A DNA stretch of 10,932 nucleotides from Chlamydiae bacterium RIFCSPHIGHO2_12_FULL_49_9 (lineage in GTDB: Bacteria; Chlamydiota; Chlamydiia; Chlamydiales; SM23-39): the NCBI GenBank assembly GCA_001794935.1, contig MGLY01000002.1, forward strand, positions 11,665-22,596, in the 5' to 3' direction. Each line of letters opens with the position of its first letter. Position 1 is the stretch's first letter. The translations under genes and the position numbers were made by a program. This document shows positions 6,412 to 10,932 of this stretch, one piece after another. The notes under the pieces are model-generated. The model was not told the DNA's origin. It saw only the letters and a program-made list of their open reading frames with translations, and did no database searches.

Positions 6412-7758
6412 ATGCACATACTCATCGTTGGAACCGGCTACGTAGGACTTGTTACAGGCGCATGCTTTGCAGAAATGGGCCACACCGCTCTGTGTCTCGA
6501 TATCGACACCAAAAAAATCGAGAACTTAAAAAAAGGGATCATCCCCATCTATGAGCCAGGTCTTGATGAAATCGTCAAGAGAAACATCCAACAGGGCCGC
6601 CTTCTCTTCTTAACCGATTATGCAGAGGCGGTTCAGGCGGCAACCATCTGCTTTATCGCTGTCCCCACCCCCTCTCAAAACGACGGCTCTTGCGATCTGA
6701 GCTACGTCGAAACGGCTGCGAGATCCATTGCAAAACACATGAAAGAATACCGAATCATCGTCAACAAATCGACAGTGCCCGTCGGAACCGCTTATCGAGT
6801 AGCCAGCGTCATTCGAGATGAGCTTGCCAAAAGAGAGGCCTCTATCCCATTTGACGTCCTCTCCAACCCCGAGTTTTTAAAAGAGGGCGCGGCGGTGCAA
6901 GACTGCTTGAAGCCCGATCGGATCATCATCGGCTCAGACAAAACAGCTCCCGCGGAGACCCTCAAAGAGATCTACTCGGCCTTTACTTTAAGCCACGACC
7001 GGATTTTGATGATGGACACTCTCTCTGCCGAGATGACCAAATACGCCGCAAACGCCATGCTCGCCACCCGCATCTCGTTTATGAATGAGATCGCAGACGT
7101 GTGTAAAAAAGTGGGGGCAAATGTCAATGAAGTGAGAAAAGGGATCGGCTCTGATTCCCGCATCGGCTACAGCTTTCTCTATCCGGGAGTGGGCTATGGC
7201 GGATCTTGCTTCCCCAAAGATATCCGCGCTCTCATCTCCGTTGCGAAAAAGGCAGGCTCCGAGCCGCTTCTTCTTCAGGCAGTCGATCAGGTCAATAACA
7301 GGCAGAAAAAAGTGCTCGGCCAAAAGATCTCAAAATATTTTGCGGCAAAAGGAGGCCTCAAAGGCAAAACAGTCGCCATCTGGGGGCTTTCCTTCAAACC
7401 CGACACGGACGATATGCGCGAAGCTCCCTCCCTCACTCTCATCGAAGATCTCTTAAGCCAGGGCGCTATCTTACGCCTCTTTGATCCGGTCGCCATGCCA
7501 AATGCAAAAAAAACGCTCGAAAACATCCCAAATATCACTTGGTGTAAAGATGAATTCGACGCGGCCGTCGGCGCAGACGCCATTGCGCTTCTCACCGAGT
7601 GGAAGCAGTTTCGTCTCGTTGAGTTCCCCCCCATTTTGAAAAAAATGAAGGGATCGGCCTTTTTTGACGGGCGCAATCAATATAAACCGCTCGATATGAA
7701 AACCAAGGGATTTGACTACATCGCAATCGGCGTGCCCGATCAAATCAAAAACACATGA
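6412..7758 (+). CDS. ugd: UDP-glucose 6-dehydrogenase
   Basis: The enzyme oxidises UDP-glucose twice with NAD to give UDP-glucuronate, a precursor for surface glycans. The 448-residue protein is full length. Motifs: Rossmann fold ILIVGTGYVGLVTGACFAE (3-21), YEPGLDE (47-53), AVPTP (83-87), NKSTVPVGTA (118-127), NPEFLKEGAAVQD (152-164), the helix EMTKYAANAMLATRISFMNE (207-226, Lys210), the catalytic loop PGVGYGGSCFPKD (258-270) with nucleophile Cys266, and the C-terminal domain GLSFKPDTDDMREAPS (325-340). All catalytic residues I can place are present. In the 50 bases after lolD I see no strong promoter (CATAGT at 6395-6400 is a weak -10 match without a -35) and only a weak Shine-Dalgarno (ATAGG), so co-transcription with lolD is possible. 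Downstream comes the palindromic element. Confidence 0.97.
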   Translation: MHILIVGTGYVGLVTGACFAEMGHTALCLDIDTKKIENLKKGIIPIYEPGLDEIVKRNIQQGRLLFLTDYAEAVQAATICFIAVPTPSQNDGSCDLSYVETAARSIAKHMKEYRIIVNKSTVPVGTAYRVASVIRDELAKREASIPFDVLSNPEFLKEGAAVQDCLKPDRIIIGSDKTAPAETLKEIYSAFTLSHDRILMMDTLSAEMTKYAANAMLATRISFMNEIADVCKKVGANVNEVRKGIGSDSRIGYSFLYPGVGYGGSCFPKDIRALISVAKKAGSEPLLLQAVDQVNNRQKKVLGQKISKYFAAKGGLKGKTVAIWGLSFKPDTDDMREAPSLTLIEDLLSQGAILRLFDPVAMPNAKKTLENIPNITWCKDEFDAAVGADAIALLTEWKQFRLVEFPPILKKMKGSAFFDGRNQYKPLDMKTKGFDYIAIGVPDQIKNT

Positions 7759-7801
7759 GAAGGCTTCTTCACACGACAAAAAATGATTTCATATAGCACC
7801 C

Positions 7802-7809
7802 CCCTTATG
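7802..7809. repeat. Left flanking direct repeat (possible target-site duplication)
   Basis: CCCTTATG here is repeated exactly at 7929-7936. Part of the match overlaps the terminal inverted repeat, so the duplication could be 4 (TTAT) to 6 (CTTATG) bases. Confidence 0.55.
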
Positions 7810-7931
7810 GGCTGACTGCACCCCACAAGTCTATCCATGGAGGGCAAAGGAACATGATAACGACTCGCAGAGCAAGTCGTTATCATGTTCCTTTGATTCT
7901 AGCGGCAAGAAATGTGGGTAACAGTCAGCCC
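7809..7931. mobile_element. 123-base palindromic MITE-like element with terminal inverted repeats
   Basis: The termini are a perfect 10-base inverted repeat, GGGCTGACTG at 7809-7818 and CAGTCAGCCC at 7922-7931. After three mismatches a further perfect six-base pairing follows (CCCCACA-like segment 7822-7827 with 7913-7918). Pairing then decays before a perfect 21-base inner stem. Every paired block shares one centre at 7870, so the whole unit is one imperfect palindrome. It is flanked by direct repeats: CCCTTATG occurs at 7802-7809 and 7929-7936, whose part outside the termini is TTAT, or CTTATG if the terminal G/C is counted as flank. Terminal inverted repeats plus flanking direct repeats and no transposase gene are the marks of a miniature inverted-repeat transposable element. 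The parent transposase family is unknown, and no second copy is in this window. Confidence 0.65.
7845..7895. repeat. Perfect 21-base inverted repeat with 9-base loop (core hairpin)
   Basis: Arms 7845-7865 and 7875-7895 are exact reverse complements over 21 bases (left arm begins CAAAGGAACATG, right arm ends CATGTTCCTTTG), with loop CGCAGAGCA (7866-7874). As RNA it would form a very stable stem on either strand. No U-run follows directly on either side, so it is not a standard intrinsic terminator. It is the centre of the palindromic element. Confidence 0.9.
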
Positions 7932-7936
7932 TTATG
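7929..7936. repeat. Right flanking direct repeat (possible target-site duplication)
   Basis: This is the second copy of CCCTTATG, immediately outside and overlapping the right end of the palindromic element. Its ATG (7934-7936) happens to be in frame with galE but is not thought to be the start. Confidence 0.55.
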
Positions 7937-7946
7937 CCGGCGTCGA

Positions 7947-7972
7947 TTTCTTTTTTTTCTGTTTTCTTTTTT
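7947..7972 (+). other. T-rich tract upstream of galE
   Basis: Of 26 bases, 22 are T, including a run of eight (7951-7958), in the 75 bases between the palindromic element and the galE ATG. It could be an AT-rich promoter-proximal element. It starts about 15 bases after the outer end of the palindrome, too far for a normal terminator U-tract. Confidence 0.4.
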
Positions 7973-7975
7973 CAG

Positions 7976-8004
7976 TCGACAACTCCCTTTGAATCTTTTA
8001 GAGT
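7976..8004 (+). promoter_or_regulatory. Weak possible promoter of galE
   Basis: TCGACA (7976-7981, 5 of 6 to TTGACA), 17 bases, then TAGAGT (7999-8004, 4 of 6). Initiation would fall almost at the ATG at 8012, so the transcript would be nearly leaderless. This makes the call doubtful. Confidence 0.22.
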
Positions 8005-8011
8005 GTCTTTC

Positions 8012-9037
8012 ATGGATTCTGTTTTAGTTACCGGCGGCGCGGGCTACATCGGCAGCCACACTTGCAAGTGTTTGGCGAAAGCCGGCTTTTTGCCAATTAC
8101 CTATGACAATCTCTCCACAGGCCATGAATATGCGGTGAAGTGGGGCCCTTTTATTAGGGGGGATTTGAGCGATGCAGCCCGTCTAAATAGCGCGATTGCT
8201 GAATTTAAGCCAAAAGCGGTCCTCCATTTTGCGGCGTCTGCGATCGTGTTTGAATCGGTCCAGGATCCGGCCAAGTATTATGAAAACAACGTCGGGAGCG
8301 CCATCCATCTTCTCAATGCGATGAGACAAAACGGAATCAAAGATCTCATTTTTTCCAGCACCTGCGCCACCTACGGCATCCCCCAATCGATCCCTATCAT
8401 AGAGACTCACCCCCAAGATCCGATCAACCCTTACGGAAGATCAAAGCTCATGATCGAGCAGATGATCCGCGACTACTCTCATTCCTATGGGCTGAGATCG
8501 ATCAACCTTCGCTATTTCAATGTCGCAGGGGCCGATCCCGATCTTGAGATCGGAGAAAACCATGACCCCGAAACCCATCTCATCCCCTCGATTCTCCACG
8601 CCGTTCTCGGCATCCAACCCGAGGCCATCGTCTATGGCACCGACTTTGAATCGAAAGACGGCAGCGCCATTCGCGACTATATCCACGTCCAGGATCTCGC
8701 AGAGGCCCACGTCCTTGCGCTCAAATATCTTTTAACAGAACAAAAAAGCGATGTGATCAATCTGGGAACAACTAATGGTTTTTCCGTCTTCGAGATCATC
8801 GAGTCGATTGAAAAATATACGGGTAAAAAAGTGCCCATCAAGCTGGAAAAAAGGCGGCCCGGCGATCCGAGCATCCTCGTCGCAGATAGACAAAAAGCGG
8901 AAAAAGTTCTCGGATGGACGCCCAAACTCTCCGACCTTGCGACCATCATCGACACCGCCTGGAAGTGGCAGCAGCTTCTTCATGAAAATGTTCCGCTTTT
9001 AAAGTCGGCCATAAAAAAAATAGATTCATCATGCTGA
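8012..9037 (+). CDS. galE: UDP-glucose 4-epimerase
   Basis: GalE interconverts UDP-glucose and UDP-galactose with tightly bound NAD. It belongs to the extended short-chain dehydrogenase family. The 341-residue product begins MDSVLVTGGAGYIGSHTC, placing the NAD-binding GGAGYIG at 8-14. It continues with YDNLSTGH (31-38), LHFAA (71-75), the SST motif (115-117), catalytic YGRSK (Tyr141, Lys145), LRYFNVAGADP (166-176), DGSAIRDYIHVQDLAEAH (216-233) and RRPGDPS (281-287). The usual VGESV reads VFESV here. The start is ATG 8012 because the Rossmann motif begins at once; an in-frame ATG at 7934 would add 26 residues and lies in the flanking repeat of the mobile element. It overlaps the next gene by 7 bases. 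With Ugd it draws on the same UDP-glucose pool. Confidence 0.96.
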   Translation: MDSVLVTGGAGYIGSHTCKCLAKAGFLPITYDNLSTGHEYAVKWGPFIRGDLSDAARLNSAIAEFKPKAVLHFAASAIVFESVQDPAKYYENNVGSAIHLLNAMRQNGIKDLIFSSTCATYGIPQSIPIIETHPQDPINPYGRSKLMIEQMIRDYSHSYGLRSINLRYFNVAGADPDLEIGENHDPETHLIPSILHAVLGIQPEAIVYGTDFESKDGSAIRDYIHVQDLAEAHVLALKYLLTEQKSDVINLGTTNGFSVFEIIESIEKYTGKKVPIKLEKRRPGDPSILVADRQKAEKVLGWTPKLSDLATIIDTAWKWQQLLHENVPLLKSAIKKIDSSC

Positions 9038-9552
9038 TCTTCGCCTTTTTTTTGGGACTCATCGCCCTTCTCTTGCAAGGATCGCTTTTGCCGGGACTTC
9101 ACCTCATCGCGTTTGCTCCCTGGATCGCTCTCGTCTCTCTCAAATGTTCCACCCCAAGAGCCCTTTGGCTCTCCGCAATATCTGGCGCCCTCGTAGATCT
9201 CTTCTCAGATGATCCGATGGGACTCCACGCTCTGGGCTACACACTCTCTTGTCTTCTTCTCCTGAGGCTAAAAAAGCACTTTTTATTCAACAATCCATTC
9301 CATTTAAGTCTTTTTACCTTTTTCGTTTCTTCAATTTCGACACTCTTACAGCTTATTCTCCTTTTTCTTTTTGACAGAAGAGTGCCGTTTAGCGGAAGAT
9401 GGATTTTCGCCGATCTTGTGGGCATGCCGGCAGTCGATGCGTTGTACGCATTTGTCTGGTTCGCGGCGCCTCTTGCCCTTTTTGAAAGGCTCCGTCGAAT
9501 ATGGGTGGTATTTTGGCTGAAAAAAAAGATTCCCTCTCACACATCACCTTAA
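9031..9552 (+). CDS. mreD: MreD-like rod-shape-determining membrane protein
   Basis: MreD is an inner-membrane partner of MreC in the elongasome that guides lateral peptidoglycan synthesis. This 173-residue protein is almost entirely hydrophobic with five or six likely membrane segments (about 1-20, 24-40, 44-60, 65-80, 91-116, 125-150). It carries the pattern SGALVDLFSDDPMGLHALGYTLSC at about 55-78, which matches the most conserved MreD stretch (G-x-x-x-D-x-x-S-x-x-P-x-G-x-H-A-x-x-Y). The basic end RRIWVVFWLKKK is also usual. It overlaps galE by 7 bases and the phosphatase gene by 52. There is no mreB or mreC beside it, unlike the classical cluster. Another small polytopic protein is possible, so the symbol is tentative. 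Confidence 0.68.
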   Translation: MLIFAFFLGLIALLLQGSLLPGLHLIAFAPWIALVSLKCSTPRALWLSAISGALVDLFSDDPMGLHALGYTLSCLLLLRLKKHFLFNNPFHLSLFTFFVSSISTLLQLILLFLFDRRVPFSGRWIFADLVGMPAVDALYAFVWFAAPLALFERLRRIWVVFWLKKKIPSHTSP

Positions 9553-10319
9553 TCGCTATTGAAGCAGCGCTTCTCGCCGGAGAGATTTTGAAACTCGGCT
9601 TCGGCACCCATTTTTCAATCTCCTCTAAAACAGGCAAGCACAACCTCGTTACAGAATATGACCATAAGGCAGAGAAAGCGATTTTGGACTTCATCAAAAG
9701 CAACGTCCCCAGCTCTAAATTTTTAGCTGAAGAGAGCGGCTGTAGCGGCAAAGAAGAGGAGACCCTTCTTTGGGTCGTAGACCCTTTAGACGGCACGGTC
9801 AATTTCGCCCATCAGATCCCCGTTTTTTCGGTCAGCATCGCAGCGGAGAGAAAAGGGGAAGTTGTCAGCGCAGTTGTCTTCCAGCCCATCACCCATGAAC
9901 TCTTTGTCGCAGAGAAGGGAAAAGGGGCGTTTCTCAACGGACAAAAACTAAAAGTCTCCGATGTAAAAAAACTCGACGAGTCGATTTTATCTACCGGCTT
10001 TCCCTATGATCTGGCTAAAAACCCGAACCACTGCATCGACCACTTCGTCGACATTTTAAAACTCGGCATCCCCATTCGCAGACTCGGTTCCGCAGCGATT
10101 GATCTCGCCTACACGGCAGCCGGCCGCTTTGAGGGTTTTTTTGAGGTCAAGCTCGGCCCCTGGGACTGCGCAGCGGGAAAGTTGCTCGTGGAGGAAGCGG
10201 GAGGAAAAGTGACGCAATGGAGCGGCAAACCATTCGACATCCACTCCAAAGAGACGATTTTCGCCTCCAATGGACAGATCCACGCCGAAACATCGGCCAT
10301 TTTGAACAGGAAGATCTGA
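9501..10319 (+). CDS. Inositol monophosphatase family protein (SuhB-like)
   Basis: This is a Mg-dependent, lithium-sensitive type phosphatase of sugar or inositol monophosphates. The 272-residue length is typical. Motifs: AIEAALLAGEILK (19-31), NLVTEYDHKAE (48-58), LAEES (75-79, metal-binding Glu), the hallmark WVVDPLDGTVNFAHQIP (91-107; Asp94, Asp97, Thr99 bind metal), ELFVAEKGKGAFLNG (133-147), RRLGSAAIDLAYTAAGRFEG (193-212), and the C-terminal signature GPWDCAAGKLLVEEAGG (219-235; Asp222 binds metal). The ATG at 9501 lies 52 bases inside the MreD-like gene, with GAAAGG at 9484-9489 as a distant Shine-Dalgarno; no later ATG precedes the conserved N-terminal helix. The true substrate (inositol phosphate, histidinol phosphate, sugar phosphate) cannot be told from sequence. 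folD follows with a 1-base overlap. Confidence 0.94.
   Translation: MGGILAEKKDSLSHITLIAIEAALLAGEILKLGFGTHFSISSKTGKHNLVTEYDHKAEKAILDFIKSNVPSSKFLAEESGCSGKEEETLLWVVDPLDGTVNFAHQIPVFSVSIAAERKGEVVSAVVFQPITHELFVAEKGKGAFLNGQKLKVSDVKKLDESILSTGFPYDLAKNPNHCIDHFVDILKLGIPIRRLGSAAIDLAYTAAGRFEGFFEVKLGPWDCAAGKLLVEEAGGKVTQWSGKPFDIHSKETIFASNGQIHAETSAILNRKI
10308..10313 (+). promoter_or_regulatory. Ribosome binding site of folD
   Basis: AGGAAG lies 5 bases ahead of the ATG at 10319, inside the last codons of the phosphatase gene. It supports the TGATG overlapping start. Confidence 0.65.
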
Positions 10320-10932
10320 TGATCATCGACGGAAAAGAGATCGCAGCTGAAATCCAAAAGACGGTGAGAGAAAAAATCCTTAACTTAAAAAAAAGAAAAG
10401 TGGGTCTCGCCTTTCTCTTGGTCGGCAGCCACCCGGCCTCCCAAAGCTATGTCCGAGGAAAACAAAAAGCATGCGTTGCCACCGGCATCGAATCGACTCT
10501 CGTAGAACTTCCTGAAGACACATCTCAAAAAGAGCTTTTAAAACAGATCGACAAGCTCAATCAAAATGACGCCATCGACGGAATTTTAGTGCAGCTTCCG
10601 CTCCCTCCTCAAATTGATCCCAAAATCATCACATCGGCGATTGATCCGGAAAAAGATGTCGATGGATTTCATCCGATGAATGTGGGCAAGATGCTGCTCG
10701 GGGAAGAAGGGGGTTTTCTCCCCTGCACGCCTCACGGCATCCAAGTGATGCTCGAAAAGAGCCACACGCCCGTTGAGGGAAAACACGTTGTCATTTTGGG
10801 AAGGAGCAACCTCGTAGGCAAACCGCTCGCCGCCATTTTGATGCAAAAGAGAAAAGGGTGCAACGCCACAGTAACAGTCGCCCATGGAAAATCGGAAAAA
10901 CTCCCCGAGATCACCCGCTCTGCCGATATCCT
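10319..10932 (+). CDS. folD: Methylenetetrahydrofolate dehydrogenase / cyclohydrolase, N-terminal part (runs off window)
   Basis: FolD converts 5,10-methylene-THF to 10-formyl-THF via the methenyl form, feeding purine and formyl-Met synthesis. The first 204 codons are present of a usual 280-300. Motifs: MIIDGKEIA start, LLVGSHPASQSYVRGKQKA (33-51) with catalytic Tyr44 and Lys48, DGILVQLPLP (87-96), DVDGFHPMNVGKM (113-125), PCTPHGIQVML (135-145), and nucleotide-binding VILGRSNLVGKPLA (158-171). ATVTVAHGKSEKL (183-195) replaces the more usual ATVT-x-CHS-x-T, a mild deviation. The ATG shares one base with the upstream stop (TGATG) and has a good Shine-Dalgarno. There is no sign of damage up to the window end. 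Confidence 0.96.
   Translation, partial: MIIDGKEIAAEIQKTVREKILNLKKRKVGLAFLLVGSHPASQSYVRGKQKACVATGIESTLVELPEDTSQKELLKQIDKLNQNDAIDGILVQLPLPPQIDPKIITSAIDPEKDVDGFHPMNVGKMLLGEEGGFLPCTPHGIQVMLEKSHTPVEGKHVVILGRSNLVGKPLAAILMQKRKGCNATVTVAHGKSEKLPEITRSADI

Noticed and set aside
7854..7931. Possible small peptide starting at ATG 7854 inside the palindromic element
   Set aside because: The frame stays open through the element only because the palindrome is short. No ribosome binding site or family resemblance is visible, and it runs out into the T-rich tract.
7845..7960. Intrinsic terminator for ugd
   Set aside because: The hairpin is strong, but no U-run follows within the expected distance; the T8 run begins more than 50 bases after the inner stem.
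7934..8011. Longer GalE start adding 26 residues with a hydrophobic stretch, like a signal peptide
   Set aside because: GalE is cytosolic and its NAD-binding motif normally starts within a few residues of Met, as it does from 8012. The ATG at 7934 is part of the direct repeat flanking the mobile element.
1..10932. CRISPR array, tRNA or rRNA genes, toxin-antitoxin or defence cluster
   Set aside because: I saw no regularly spaced repeats, tRNA-like cloverleaf with TTCGA arm in a gap, or defence-type domains; nearly all sequence is taken up by housekeeping genes.

Overview
The window reads as ordinary, densely packed bacterial chromosome, and the best fit is a member of the Chlamydiae outside the genus Chlamydia (a Waddlia, Estrella or Parachlamydia-like organism). 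The main evidence is the order rpmG - LolC/E-type permease - LolD, which I recall from Chlamydia genomes, together with zwf next to pgl and a hydrophobic protein resembling chlamydial inclusion-membrane proteins. UDP-glucose dehydrogenase, GalE and an OpcA-like protein point to an environmental chlamydia, because the reduced pathogenic genomes lack UDP-sugar genes as far as I know. This assignment is inference; no species is claimed. All genes lie on the + strand.

Layout. (1) 1-2376: an oxidative pentose-phosphate operon with the end of zwf, an OpcA-like G6PDH assembly protein and 6-phosphogluconolactonase, joined by 4- and 7-base overlaps. (2) 2451-3932: a lineage-type membrane protein with two adjacent hydrophobic segments, an acidic tail and a C8 tract, followed by tsaD (tRNA t6A synthesis). 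(3) 3982-6361: ribosomal protein L33 (rpmG, 52 aa), a large LolC/E-type permease with a TTG start, and LolD, forming a lipoprotein-release operon. (4) 6412-7758: UDP-glucose 6-dehydrogenase. (5) 7759-8011: a 253-base gap almost half filled by a 123-base palindromic element with terminal inverted repeats and flanking direct repeats, probably a non-autonomous transposable element (MITE), followed by a T-rich tract. (6) 8012-10932: galE, an MreD-like membrane protein, an inositol-monophosphatase-family enzyme and the first 204 codons of folD, all overlapping by 1 to 52 bases.

Functionally, G6PDH and lactonase supply NADPH and pentose phosphate. Ugd and GalE both draw on UDP-glucose, yielding UDP-glucuronate and UDP-galactose for glycans. 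The Lol genes sort lipoproteins to the outer membrane. TsaD, L33 and FolD are housekeeping genes for translation and one-carbon metabolism.

I found no convincing unknown multi-gene system. The least explained items are the palindromic element between ugd and galE, the Inc-like protein with its C8 tract, the OpcA-like gene, and an MreD-like gene away from mreB/mreC.
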